DNA from: Quercus robur
Lineage: Eukaryota > Streptophyta > Magnoliopsida > Fagales > Fagaceae
DNA length: 64,000 bases
Assembly: GCF_932294415.1 (NCBI RefSeq)
Contig: NC_065543.1
Span: 45,533,777 to 45,597,776 of the forward strand
Reading direction: 5' to 3'
Below are positions 12,018 to 24,706 of this stretch, one piece after another. The stretch's first letter is position 1, and every line of letters begins with the position of its first letter. The translations under genes and the position numbers were made by a program. The notes below the pieces were generated by a model that was not told the DNA's origin, did not search any database, and saw nothing but the letters and a program-made list of their open reading frames with translations.

Positions 12018-12539
12018 AGTTTTCGAAATAAATATTAATTTATCATAATATGAAGATAGGTAATTATTTAGAGCATTCGTATCAACTCATGTAATTTTTT
12101 TTTGTCTATTTTAGCACATGAATAATTTATTTATTTATTTTACACAATAAATTTTTAAAAACATCAAGACCAGATTATTTATTTTAGACAACATTTTATT
12201 AAAATATTATTTATTTATCAAATTTTTATTACTCTTTCAAATCATCTCTCTCTTTTTGTGTATTAGTAAAGAAGTATCAAAAAATAGAATTCCATGTGAA
12301 TAGTAATCATGCAGCAACAATATAAATTTACACAAATTTGACTGATAAATGCACAAAATTTACATTCTATATTGTTATACATGGATGGATGCGAATGCTC
12401 TATATTCAAGATAATGCTCTAATGATAATTTATTATTATGAATATTAAAATAAAATAAAAAAAGGGGAAAGAAAAAGGTAGCGGTCATTATCAAAGAAGA
12501 CCCGGTTTGTCTCCTCAGAAGTGGTTCTTCGCACGTTAT

Positions 12540-13279
12540 GAGTGTATAGAGCAGAGCTTGTGTGTTTTTTGTTAGTGTTTATAGAAAGAGTCTGTGTCTG
12601 TCTAAATAAGAATGAAAAGAGAGCAAAACCGCCAGCTCTTTTGCATTTGCTGCTTTCACTGCTTACCAGAAAACACCTTCTACAACATCCCTACCAACTC
12701 TCTTTCTCTCCTTTGTTTTCATTAATCTTAGCTTTAAGTCCTCACAAGCTTTTAACCTCTGTGATTATTTTGTCATTTATAGCTTTGGCTTGTGAAGATC
12801 AGAAACTATGTTTTTTCCAGCTTTGTTTATCCATTCTGTTTCTTTCTTAGTCTGCTTTAGATTCCAGATTTGAACAAAGTGTCACACTTTCCTTTAGAAA
12901 CAAGTTTTTTGTACTGAGAAAATGAAAGTTAAGTACTCCATACGTATTTTACTCCAAGTTTCTTTGCTTTAATTTACAAAAAAAGTGCGCTTTTTTTTTT
13001 TGGTTTGCTTTGATCTTCGTGCGCTTTTAATGATTGAAAATTTCGAGTTCTGGGTTTCATAGAGGATGTGCTAGCTTGAATTCACTTTGTCAGTAGGAAA
13101 TTTCGGAATGTAGCGGGAGTAGGGACTGTTTAAAGTCATCAAGTTCAAATTTTTCCCATCTGGGTCTCTTTCAAATCAAGTGTTTAGAAGAGATTTGCTT
13201 GTTTTTGGAATCTACATTGGGTTCAAGAGGCTAAAGGGTGTGCAGATTTGATGATTTTGATGAGTTTTGGCTCAGACCC
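12540..13279 (+). promoter_or_regulatory. Likely 5' leader of the Raf-like kinase gene, with upstream ORFs
   Basis: The CT-rich, moderately AT-rich stretch before the kinase start looks like a long plant 5' untranslated region. It holds upstream AUGs, including a 16-codon uORF at 12922-12972. No TATA box is certain. A 102-codon ORF starting at 12542 overlaps this leader and has no recognisable domain. Upstream, 12018-12540 is AT-rich with nothing recognisable. Confidence 0.4.
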
Positions 13280-16200
13280 ATGAAGACTTTCTACTGGTTT
13301 AAGCAGATTGCAAACAATGGGAAATCCGAGAGGAGGCTCTCTCTTGGAGAGTACGAGCGAGCAGTTTCATGGTCCAAGTACTTGGTGTCTTCAGGGGCAG
13401 AGATAAAGGGAGAGGGAGAGGAGGAGTGGAGCGCAGATATGTCACAGTTATTCATTGGGAACAAATTTGCATCAGGAAGGCATAGTAGGATCTATAGAGG
13501 GATATATAAGCAAAGGGATGTGGCTATTAAGCTAATAAGCCAGCCTGAGGAGGATGAGAACTTGGCTTCTATGCTTGAGAATCAGTTTATTTCAGAAGTT
13601 GCTTTGCTTTTTCGGTTGAGGCATCCGAATATCATTACCGTAAGTCTTTTTTTTTTTTGAATAAATTGTTTTTCTTACTTGCCTGTATTCTAAGTTCTAT
13701 GGAATAACTCAGGTTGTGGTCCTGCACCAATGTAATTTGTGATATGAACTTTTTACATTGCTGCTACTCTGTTTGGCTTTTGAATGGAATATTATGGTAT
13801 GAACCCGAGATTTAGTGCTATAGTATCTAATTTGTAGTGTTATTGTCATGGTCCCATTGATAATGTTCCCTTGTAAACTTTTCTTTTTTTTTTTTTTTTT
13901 TTTTTTTTTTGAATTCAACAACACTGATATGCACTTCTTGCTGGATTTCATATCCCAACTTTTCTTATATGGTGTCAAGAATGAGGTTTTTGTGCAAGGA
14001 AAAGGCAAATTTCAATCCTATACCCACTTGCTTATTATTGTTCCTTTCCTTATACGCTCTATCATTTATATTTTGGCTGTTGTTTTCTTAGCAGCAGGAT
14101 GTTGAGCTAAAATCAGTATTTACTTAAATCACTTCAAATTTATGCCAGTAAGGAAGGAGATTTAACCCGAGCTCATAACAGCAAGTTTCAGCATCCTTCC
14201 ATACTTTTCTCTGAATCAGTAACTAAGAGTAAGGCAAACAAGGTGGAACCTTTGCAGTAATCAAGAATCTTTAATTAAGTAAACTATGTGTGCAGTGAAA
14301 TGTTTTAATACTGCAGTCTGGATAGGGATTTGAATACTAATTCCTTGTGAGAGTTTTATTCATTATCTAATGAAATACTATAGTAGATCGGGCATGTCTT
14401 ATTGGATTTTGGGTGCGGTTCATTTAGGTGGTGAAGCTATTTGTAGCTTCATCCAAATGGTATAATCAACCAATACACTTTACATTATTGGATTCTGTTG
14501 TTGGAGACAAGCAACTAGTTGGTCATGAATTTTTAAACAGCTGAATCTTGGTAGGATTTTATCACTCTTTCTGACCATTTATATCTTTTCTGCTTTCTTA
14601 ATGCAGTTTTTTGCAGCTTGTAAGAAAGCTCCTGTGTTCTGTATCATCACCGAGTATTTGGCTGGGGGTTCATTAAGGAAGTACCTCCATCATCAGGAAC
14701 CACATTCTGTTCCACTCAACCTAGTTCTGAAATTAGCCCTTGACATTGCCCGCGGGATGCAATATCTTCATTCTCAAGGGATACTTCACAGGGATCTGAA
14801 ATCAGAAAATCTATTGCTAGGGGAAGATATGTGTGTGAAGGTAGCAGATTTTGGTATTTCATGCTTAGAGTCTCAGTGTGGTAGTACAAAGGGTTTCACA
14901 GGCACGTACCGTTGGATGGCTCCTGAAATGATCAAAGAAAAACACCATACAAAGAAAGTTGATGTTTACAGTTTTGGCATTGTTCTGTGGGAGCTTTTAA
15001 CTGCATTGATACCATTTGACAACATGACTCCAGAACAGGCTGCGTTTGCAGTCTCCCAGAAGGTATGTACATGGTGAATTCATTTCTTTATTATCATATA
15101 TATACCAGTGAGGCCTGAGATAAATGAAAGGAATTTAAACATCCATATTCGTGATTGGAACCTAGGTTGTGAAAATTTCATGAAACTATATGTGAAGGCT
15201 GTATCTCATATATGCATCAAAAGATTATTTAAAAAAAAATAAAGAACAGGAATAATGGTACCATTGATTATATCACCCAGCCTGTGCTGCAGATCAGGAT
15301 TAAATCACATACAGAGAAATCATATATGTTTTTTACTGAAATCATTATGCACTTGTCATTTTGGAAAATTTGGTAGAAATACATTTTTATTTTTCCAAAA
15401 TCGTCTGCTATTCGAAAGGCTAGTAAATCTTTCATGAATAGATAGACTTGGTATATTCTTGAGACCCCACATTGTCAACAGTTGACAATATTGTTCTAGT
15501 TGATAAAACAAATGAGGGAACTCCATGTTAGAAATGATTTTTATGATGAAGAGGATTAAAATTGTATGGAATGTAACATTTTATAGGTATGAATGAGTGA
15601 AATATGGGCACAATGAAAGTGTTTGAGGGGGAAGACTGATCATTTATTTTCTTATTATCTTTGATTGATTTTTTCTTGGAATGATGGAAGAGGACAATAT
15701 AATTTGAGCAAGATACTGGTTTGGAGACGTGTTTTTGGCCAGTTGTGTGATCAATTACACCTATGAAAATAAGTCAGAAGTTGATGTCAGGTATTAGAAC
15801 CAAAGAGTTATTGAGAGTTCTAGTTTCTTCGATAGCTCCTCTCTCTCTCTCTCCCCCTCTGTGCGTGTGTGTGTTGTAAGCATGCATTTCATTCGTTCTG
15901 AAATGGGTTGTGCATCTTTGTATTTTCCATGTACCATTTATTTCATTAGAAGCGCTCTACTAAAAAAAAAATTATTACTTGTGTCATTCTTCTTTATTTA
16001 CTTTTCATTTAACCATTCTTAGAGTGGTTTTGTCTCATTGGCTGGTAATTGATAATATGAAATTCGATTGTATTCATATTGAAGTTGCTTACATATATAC
16101 AGATATAGAGTTGGGATGCTGAGCTGAGAAGAAGATAATATCACAAGATAGGGCTACTAACTAAAGCAACCATTATCCTATGCACTGTTGAGTTTTAATA

Positions 16201-18125
16201 CATTTACACAAAAGCATGAAAGCAATGAATGGGAGACTTTGCTGCCAGATTTTTTGAGTTTCCTCAATGCATCGGCAAGAGGGAACCACTATTAACTAAC
16301 CTCATCACTCACACAGGAATATTCTAACAAATTATACAGACTTAAGACATTTAGTTAAGAAGGTGTGTTGCACGTTAATTAAGGGTCTGTTTGAATACTG
16401 CTTATTGTTGAAAACTGAAAATACTGTAGTAAAATAATTTTTAAATGTGTGAATAGTGCCGTGGGACCTAGGTTAGAAGTTATATTTGCTGAAAGAGGTA
16501 ATTGTGGGTCCCGTGAATAGTGCATGAGACTCACCCAAGGAAACGCCGACGCGGATACAACGTAAACGTGTTGCTATCCAAACCCACTCTAAGTTGGATA
16601 GCTCAAGTACAACAATTTTCTGCTATTCTTGCTATATGCTCACATACTTTTAGTCATCTAGTTTTCATTTCAGTTATTGCGATTCTTGTTATTACAATCC
16701 AAATATTAAATGAAGAGATAATATTCGTGAAGTTTTATATAAACACACAAGATATTAAACAATTATAAAAATCTGATTGGATCATTATGATTGATTACGG
16801 CCTTCATAGGTTTTATCTTCAAGATGCATCCACAAACACATGCATGATGGGTTGTCATATGCTTGCCCTTGAGTTTTGTCTAGTCATGTGGGACTGTCTG
16901 TTTGAGCCATTCTTATCCATGCCGGACATGACATCTCCAAATTGTAGTAAGAATAATATAATATGATATAATGTTATCCACATTCTAGAAGCATAAGTAT
17001 GATCCTTGCACTTTTAGCTGTGAAGGTCTGAAGGCAATTCCTTTCTTCTTATCATAAATTCAATGGATACCTCTCTCTGTCCCACATACACATGCCCACA
17101 CACATATCTGGCAGATGGCATAGATAATTGAATTTAATGTTTATCTGATAATAACTTGCAATTGTAGAAATTATAAGCATGTCCTTATCATCTTCCTAAA
17201 TCAAAACAAAGACATGGTAACATCTTACATATCTGTTTTAGCTTTGCTAGTTCCCTCTTGCACTGATTACAACTTTACAAGTGTCTATGGAGCAAAGGCA
17301 GATTATGACTCCAACAAGCCATAAAAACCGGTTCTATGGTTAGAAATACTATTTATCAGAAAGCTTCAGAGTTTTATTGATCCGTAAGTGCTCCTTGTTT
17401 TGAAGTCTGGACCACTTGCCTTGTGGTCCAAAGGCATCTCTGCTAGAAAATATTATAGGTTTCATTTTAATGAGGATGTTTTCCTTTTGCTGGCCATACT
17501 CTCCTGAGTAATTTTTTGGGGTCATGTACTCTGTGTTTGCCTGGAGGTAATTACCAACTACATGAAAGTACTATTATTATCTGAAAACCTTTGCCTCTTT
17601 TCTGGCTTTGCATTTAAAAAGTTTGTAGTTGAGCTACAGATTTAGCATATCATGGAAGTTGAACACTTTTTTTAGTTGATCATAACTGTATTAATGCCTT
17701 TGTTTCTTTTTTTGTCCTTGAGTCTCTGTGGTTTCCTTTTATGTCCTGAAGTTTCGGGGAAGTATTTATGCATTGGATTGTTTGAAACTTGAATTCAATT
17801 AATCAAGAAGAGGTATCTTTCAAGTATGCAAACTTCTTTAGTTTCTTATGCATTGAATCTACTTGGTGTTTTGCAGAATGCAAGGCCGCCATTGCCACCT
17901 GCATGTCCTATGGCACTTAGTCATCTCATCAACAGATGCTGGTCAAGCAATCCAGATAAACGGCCACATTTTGACGAGATAGTTTCATTGTTGGAGAGTT
18001 ACGCTGAGTCAATTGAGCGGGATCCAGAATTTTTCTCATCCTTCAAACCTCCCTCTGATCACACTTTTTTGCTATGCTTCCCAAAATGTATTGCTCGCCA
18101 TAGATCTGCTTCTATAAAAGCCTAG
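13280..18125 (+). CDS. Raf-like (HT1/STY-type) serine/threonine protein kinase
   Basis: Three coding exons (13280-13639, 14607-15062, 17877-18125) join in frame to give 354 aa. The donors (gtaagt, gtatgt) and acceptors (atgcag, ttgcag) are canonical. The upstream in-frame codon at 13238 is GTG, so the first ATG at 13280 is taken as the start. The kinase domain covers about residues 57-330: an atypical glycine loop (ASGRHSRIYRG), the VAIK lysine at 84, glutamate 106, HRDLKSEN at 181-188 (serine/threonine type), DFG at 201-203, and the activation segment GFTGTYRWMAPE. The cysteine-rich tail ends near CFPKCIARHRS. This pattern is characteristic of plant C-group Raf-like MAPKKKs related to HT1, which act as cytosolic signalling kinases, for example in CO2 and stomatal or stress signalling. 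The exact orthologue is not assignable by eye. The 2.8-kb second intron holds a MITE. Confidence 0.93.
16383..16589. mobile_element. Tourist-like (PIF/Harbinger) MITE in the kinase intron
   Basis: The element runs from GGGTCTGTTTGAATAC to TATCCAAACCCACTC, imperfect inverted repeats, flanked by TAA on both sides (16380-16382 and 16590-16592). TAA or TTA duplications and a GG-start terminus are typical of Tourist MITEs. It is 207 bp and non-coding. The remnant at 3008 is a relative. Confidence 0.65.
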
Positions 18126-19144
18126 ATTCTCCTCTATAACTACCTATGATGCAAGAATGTACCATATATTTGTCTAGGCTTGTAACGTTCAATTTTTATT
18201 ATGAACATTTTAAAGCCTTTTGTTTTAGTGTTCAATATTTTGGAACTTAATGCAGTTCCTTTCAATGGTATTATAGTACTTCTATCTATACTTTCCGTCT
18301 CAATTGTCCCCAAAGATCATCTTAATATGAAACAAAGAATTGGGACCCATTCTCTCCCAGCACCACAAATGCTCTGAGCATCCGCTAGAAAGACTTAATA
18401 AACATGGCTACTAGAGCTTGGGACAATACTGGCTGGAGCATAAGAAAACACTGATCTTTCATGTATTGTAGAAGAGGGGACAATGAAGAAGGTTTATAGG
18501 CCTCATTTCCAACGGGATGAATAAGAAGTTAATGCATCATTTCAAAGTTAAACATAATGTAATTGTTGGGGAGCGAAACACCTTGGGGAGACTTCAATTA
18601 AGTATTTAATATAATATATAGCAATGCACTTAACCTAAAAGGCCTATGTCTAATATGTATGAGTTCAACTATATTATATTAACTACTCAATGCGAGACTT
18701 TACTACTTAACCAACCACACTACTCACACGTGAATATTCCAATAGTAATGATTTTGTTTTGTTATTTGTTGACAATTGTTCATAACGAATTGAATGTAAA
18801 CAATTGTTATCAAATCTAGAACAAGAGTAGAAAAAGGCGAACAATGTTGTGGTCAATTTTAAAAATCATAGTGGAATCTGACTTAAGGATTACATTCCTT
18901 TAGTCCAAATTCTAGACCATGGAGAGTACATGTAGAACTACCCATAATTCAGTCGATGGTGCAATCTAGGTGCAAAGAAAAACCACTATATCTATTGCAA
19001 CACTATTATTTGTGTTGAGTAAGATAAAGAGTGGGATTAGGAGTGACCATTGGAAGATGGATTAGGCCCCCTTCCGGAAGCTCCGTGTGAAGTTTGTGTA
19101 TTTTGCTTTAAATAAATTAATTAAAAGCACATAAGCAACAAGGC
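18126..19144. other. 3' flank of the kinase gene and spacer
   Basis: The first 150 bases probably hold the kinase 3' untranslated region. Beyond that I see no gene or clear element up to the tRNA. Confidence 0.5.

Positions 19145-19224
<80 letters not shown>
19145..19224 (+). tRNA. tRNA-Leu (anticodon UAG)
   Basis: The 80-base sequence folds as a class II tRNA. The 7-bp acceptor stem is gacagtt (19145-19151) with agctgtc (19217-19223), including one G-U pair, and the discriminator base is A. The A-box is tggccgagtggtc, and the anticodon stem is ccaga/tctgg around the loop tttaggc, giving anticodon TAG at 19179-19181, which decodes CUA and CUN leucine codons. The long variable arm and the T-loop with ggttcaaatcc (B-box) agree with leucine. 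No intron and no encoded CCA, as expected for a nuclear gene. A 78-codon ORF that starts inside the tRNA is an artefact of the tRNA sequence. Confidence 0.95.
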
Positions 19225-19225
<1 letters not shown>

Positions 19226-19285
19226 TATTTTGTTTTCTTTTTTCTTCTGCGCTATCAGTATGGGGCTATGGGCCTTATACGCAAT

Positions 19286-19385
19286 TATTGGAGCCCATTG
19301 AATTTTTGTTTTTTTGTTTTTTTGGGCACATGGTTTTATTATTGGAGCCCATTGATTTTCTGTTTATTTTTGGGCACATGGTTCT
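19286..19385. repeat. Imperfect tandem repeat of about 50 bp
   Basis: Two adjacent copies run from attggagcccattga to gggcacatggtt, separated by T-rich interiors of different length. They sit directly downstream of the tRNA gene. Confidence 0.6.
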
Positions 19386-19399
19386 GAAACTTTGAACCC

Positions 19400-21768
19400 A
19401 ACCCATGTTTTTTCTTAATTGGGGTCATTTATCTCCTTATGTATTTTTGTAGTTATAGATTTTAAGTTAAAGTGGTTGATTCATATATATTACAAGTAAA
19501 AGATATTTTTACACTCTAAATTATTGGGTTATTTGACTTTAAAGTATAGCTGTTATTGTTGAAACTTGATGTTCAATTTGAGACTTTTTAACATGTAATT
19601 ATTAATGGTGATATAGACATTTTAAAGTTAAGGGGAATCACCTTGTAGTTTAGACCAGAAAAATATAATTTACCTTAGATATTATGTGAATCTACCTTTT
19701 ATATATTATTGATTTCATGTCATGTGGTTGATATTATGTGAATTTACCTTTTAACAATCTCCATTTTAGTAAACTGTTTGTCAATTGAATCTTGCTCTTT
19801 TCATAGGGCAATTTAATTATAGTTTAACCTATTATACATTTTAGAAAATATCAACTTAACCCACGATTTTAACTATTTAATTTTTTTTTTAAATTTAAGT
19901 CAGCATGAATATTACAACTTTGGTCTCAATGTAGTCCAACCAGACAACAAAGTTAACAAACTAAAATTGCTTAAAATCCACTGCACAAGCTGCTTTGCAC
20001 CGATGGGACTTAAATTTTTTTTTTTTTTTAATGAGTTGCTAGATGTTCCTTTTCTTCGTTGTACCACACTATTGCATTACATGGTCATAAACAACTAAGG
20101 TTGGTGACCAAAATTATAACATAAGGAAAAGATTCGCATACAACTATTCCTAATAGTTGAATAGTTGCTGAAATAAATAAATAAAAGGAGTGGTGCTTAC
20201 AACTTAGCCCAAAATAATAATTAAGAATAATAAGAATAGTGCTTACATTGGGAATGAGTGTCTTTGCCTCTTGTAGAAGGTATTGTACGTGGTGGTGTTA
20301 TTTTATTCATTTTTGAGCCTAGAGCTATCAAATGGAGGATCCTCGTTCATTTAATTATAGATTTTAGTATTATCATTTTCTAAGTACCAATATCATTGGA
20401 TACCACGACCTTGATCATTGCAATGCAAAAACTCACTTACTCCAATAATTATTCAAAAAAGGACTTCAAACGGATGTCTCTATAATTATTCAAAAAAAAA
20501 AAAAAAAAAGGTTTTGATACGAATGTCTTTAGTACATTTGTAAATGGACCATTTTATGAAGATGAGTGCTACGTCCAAAATATTTTATAATATTTTCATA
20601 ACAAACCATAGATAATAAGTTGTTATTGGTTCTAATTTGAACTTATTAATATAAAGAATTGTCAAAAAAATTAGTTTCTTCTTTATTTTCCCATAAAAAG
20701 TTTTATAAAATAGCTTCTAAACTAATGTCATTAAAACATCCGTTAATCTTTTCCTTCAAAAAAAAGTTAGACATCTTTACTTTACTTCCATCTACTTAAA
20801 GTATGGTTAATGTATTCACACAGAGCATTTGTTAATAAACTATTTTATGAAAATTTTGATACCACTTTCAGGAGAAATATTAAAATTTGTCAAAGAAATC
20901 AGTTATTTTTTTCCCCATAAAAATTTTATAAAAATATTTCTTAAACAAATACTATTACGGCATCTGTTAACCTTTTTCATTAATTAAATTAATTTTAGCC
21001 GTTAAGAACTATGTAGCTTAACTGATTCACACATTTTTATATTTTCAAAAAAAACATTTAAAGTTGAAATTCCCCCTTTTCAACTATAGAATCATTAAAA
21101 AAAAAATTGGTATATCTTAAATTCCATAAACCACCATGCTTTCACTCACTGCAATTTAGTTAAAATTATTTTTGAAATCCGAACTTGTTGGATCACTTTA
21201 ACCATGTTAAATTTTTTTTTTTTTTGGGAAAAAGTTTAAAAGTTATTGATGGTTGTATGTGCACTTTTTTTTTTTGAAAATGTAGGTACTAGTACAAATT
21301 GTACAATAAAGTTTCCTTTGTTCATATTATCAAAAAAGGGTTACCTTTTTCGTTTTTTCCCTCCCTTCCATCTTCAGGCAATTTAACTTTTAGGGCCCAT
21401 CGTACGATCGTAGTTGGTGAAGTCTGAACCAATTTTTATTCATTGGCAGAGACTAGGGAAGGCAAGAGGCACGGAATTTTCAATAAATAGATTGATGTAA
21501 AGGTGGATAAGGGAATGCAATATAATTATTTCTTCATGTGCCTTTGCTGTGTCTATTAAATGCAAAGGAACCAACGCTTTTTATGATGCTAATGTTTTGG
21601 AATATTAGTTTAGGAAATTATTTGTGTAGAAGTGTTAGTATTGGTGGAGATAAATTGCTAAAATACTAAATTTAATAATTAATATAACAAAAGTGAATTG
21701 TACAGTGCATAACTATCTTTGCGTGTGCATTATAACTCATATGTTAAGCAAAATATATATATATATAT
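19400..21768. other. Gene-free AT-rich sequence with a half foldback MITE
   Basis: I see no gene. Bases of about 20566-20650 (gtgctacgtccaaaatatt ... aacttattaat) match one arm of the foldback MITE family seen at 23843-24000 and 63031-63200. The rest is AT-rich spacer with poly-A and poly-T runs. Confidence 0.45.
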
Positions 21769-21929
21769 ATTTTTTTTTTTAGAGAGTTTTAACCTATGGC
21801 GTCCGCTCCTGATAATAGCTCTTTATTATCAGACCAAGACACCAATTAGTTTTTGGTGTAGGCGGGGATTAAACCACAGATCTCTTATACAACTATCAAA
21901 GACTTTATCAGTTGAGCTAACTGGAATCC
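21769..21929 (-). mobile_element. tRNA-derived SINE, minus strand
   Basis: Read on the minus strand, the head has TAGCTCAACTGATAAAG (A-box) and GTGGTTTAATCCC (B-box) at tRNA spacing, a body of about 90 bases and a 3' A-tail (poly-T on the plus strand at 21770-21780). It lies between two TA-rich stretches that probably contain the target duplication. Same family as 11856-12017. Confidence 0.7.
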
Positions 21930-22025
21930 ACGTATATAAAAAAAATATATATATATATATATTTTATTAGTTCCTCTACTGTTGCTCAAATTATTAAATG
22001 ATTATTATTTATTTATTTTTTTTCA

Positions 22026-22412
22026 GTGTACCTCCTCTCTATTCTTATCACTCTTCACTTCTCTCACCCTCTCCGCTTAGATATTTTTCTCTCTTCCTCC
22101 ACCTTGCCAACCCATATCGCATACCTAGTCGCTGACCAACCCATCTCTCTTGCCCAGCTTCGATCCACTTCTTTCTCCACTCATCGCCGACCCAAGCCAC
22201 TGCCCTTCTCTTCTCTATTTCATTTTTTTTTCTTTCTTCCTCCATTCCTCGCCAGCCCAACTTCTGTACCCAAATGCCGAACCATCTTTCTTCCTCCACT
22301 TGCCATTGACCCAAGCCCCATGCTCCAAGCCGACCCATCTCTGCCTCCATTGCCGACCCATCTCGCCCTCTCTTCTCTCTTTGGATTTGAGTTTTGTTTG
22401 GTTTTGAATTAG
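22026..22412. repeat. Pyrimidine-rich degenerate repeat (gccgacccatct type)
   Basis: The plus strand is strongly C/T-rich and repeats variants of ccaacccatct / gccgacccat about six times. ORFs are open on both strands only because of this composition. Codons are repetitive and no domain is visible, so I do not call a gene. It is probably part of an old transposable element that continues to about 22570. Confidence 0.5.
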
Positions 22413-22796
22413 GGATTCATTTTTGTGGTGGTTGTGGTTGTTGTTTATTGTAGTAGATATATTATTTTATTGTGTTATTTATATTATTTTATTATGTTGA
22501 ATGCTAAAATAAAACCACTGATGTTGAGTATTCTACCGCAAAAAATTTTAGTTTGGTAAAATGCTCTAATTTGTGTACTACACTTTTCTAATACATAAAA
22601 ATAAATTCTACGTGTCATGAAATTTATGAAATTATCCAACATACTAGATGTTTTATACATTTCTTTTATATATAAAAAAAATGAGTTACACGTGTAGATC
22701 GACACATGAGGTCTGAATTTGTGTGAAAGATTGGTATAATGGTATACTAGTATAGCATATTGGATATATGAAATAACTTTACACAATAGGATAATC

Positions 22797-22945
22797 TCTC
22801 ACTCTCTCTCTCTCTCTCTCAAATCTTTATAATAAAGTCAAGAAATTTTATCAATGAATGTGTATTACTATTCTATTACTATTCATCCACATGTTGCGTA
22901 GAAAGTAGAAACAAGTAAATATAATCTGTGTGTGTGTGTGTGTGT
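22797..22945. repeat. CT and TG microsatellites
   Basis: A CT run at about 22797-22820 and a TG run at about 22928-22945 lie in AT-rich spacer. Nothing else is recognisable between 22413 and 23842. Confidence 0.8.
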
Positions 22946-23842
22946 TGTATTCATACTATATCCTAGCTATTAGCCTATTACTAACAAACGCTGTATAGAC
23001 TATAGTCCAAGCTTGTCGTGTGCTTAACATAACAAGAAGGAAAGTAATCAAGCTTAATAAAGAAGACTAACAGAAGGAAAGTAACTTCAAGACTTGGACC
23101 CTTCGTCCATAAAACCTAACAATCCCACCAAAGAGTCGAAGTAAAACTAAAATCAAGTATACAACTCCAACAATGAAAAAGACCCGCATATATAAAATGT
23201 TATTAATAGAAAAATAAATATCCCAAGGCCATATTTGTCATTTTTTTAAAATGTTAGATTTTAAAATGTTAGAAAAATAAAGAAAATATGAGAAATGAAG
23301 ATTGGAATAGATCAACATATGGTGGCCACCAAATGACCTAAGTCCACAAAACCAAAACCCAAGAGATTACACGCATCTTTTGAATTTGGATTTCATATCA
23401 ATATAATTGATTGCTTCATTTTCAATTTATGGAATGTGCCATACTTTTTCCAACAACAAGAGCAATGTAAGACAAAAAATTTCACAAATTTTTTTAGAAT
23501 TTGTTAAGTTGGCAAGTTGTGACTAGAGCATTACTTAATATGGATCTATCTCTAACAATTTTGTTATACACTAATTACAACATGACACGTCAACATTTAT
23601 GTTGAATTTTGGGTATCACCTAATATATTGTTTTAAAAAACAATAACTCTAAAGTCACAACTATTTTCATAAAATATTTAACAGCTGTCGAGATGACAAG
23701 ATATTAATGGTAAATAAGAAAGTGATATTAGTTGTAAATTTATATAAAATCAAGTAAAAATATGTCAACTCAACTATTATGGAAATTATTGTATATGTAG
23801 TGGCATTGCTTTTTAAAAAATGAGAAAGTTTGTGAAATCTAA

Positions 23843-24000
23843 TGTTATGTCTACAACATATTTCATAACAAATCTTAGGTGATAAGTTATCACTGATTCT
23901 AATTTGAGTCTATTAATAAAAATTTTTTTTTTGCCAACTAGTAATAGCTAGTAAAAACTTATCACCTAAAATTTGTAGTGATAATATTGTAGACGTAGAT
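23843..24000. mobile_element. Foldback MITE
   Basis: The two halves are inverted repeats: gttatgtctacaacata and aatattgtagacgtaga at the ends, and taggtgataagt against acttatcaccta inside. A related, more decayed sequence follows at about 24170-24300, and other relatives are near 20566 and 63031. Non-coding. Confidence 0.6.
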
Positions 24001-24128
24001 TTTTAAAGAAAAGACATGATAGATTTATATGAAAGTGGTGATTTACTAATTACAATCGCACGTGTCATTAAGTTGTGATATATCCTAGATGAATCGAGAA
24101 AGAAAAAGAAAAAGAAAGAAGAAAAAGC

Positions 24129-24165
<37 letters not shown>

Positions 24166-24698
24166 TAGAGAATTGCTAAACTGTTACTGGTTTTAATTCA
24201 AAACCGCAACTGAAAAATATTGTTTTACTCATTACTAACCACTAGTAACAATCTGTCACTTAAAATTTGTTGTGAAAATATCGTAAAAATATTGATGCCA
24301 TTTCATGTTATCTAAAAATTACAACCCATAATCTCAAATACAATGCCAGGTGGCAAATTACAGATACAGCAAAAAAGAGAAAAAAAAACAACAAATTACA
24401 AAAGTGAAACAAAAAGACAAGACAAATCAGGAGTTGTAAAAGCCGCGCGGGTGGGTTGGGTTGGGAGAGAGAGAAGAAAAGAAGAGAAGCGAAGTCACCT
24501 TCTGACCTTTCTTTCTTTTCCTTCTCCTGACATTCCAACTCTGCAAAATACCCACTTTTTCTTTTTTTCTATTTTCAACCATTTATTCTCTAAATCTCAA
24601 GCTTTTTGTTTAATATTATTTCATCTTTACTTACCTATTTTGTCCCTACCCTTTTGTCAAAATCCCTCATTCTTTGTCTCCTTTCAACATCCCGGGCT

Positions 24699-24706
24699 TA
24701 TATATA
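24699..24706 (+). promoter_or_regulatory. TATA box of the KLCR-like gene
   Basis: A tatatata stretch follows cccgggct, and about 30 bases on the sequence becomes a transcribed-type CT-rich leader. A likely 5'UTR intron runs from 24802 (aag|gtatgt) to 25456 (ttgtag), so the ATG at 25503 would sit in the second exon. GA/CT-rich tracts at 24460-24660 fit a plant core promoter. Confidence 0.5.

Noticed and set aside
19151-19387. 78-codon ORF starting inside the tRNA-Leu gene
   Set aside because: Its first third is just the translated tRNA, a well-known annotation artefact. The rest covers the tandem repeat.
22026-22412. Overlapping long ORFs on both strands
   Set aside because: Open frames on both strands follow from pyrimidine-rich repeated composition. 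No domain, no start context, and the protein is low complexity.
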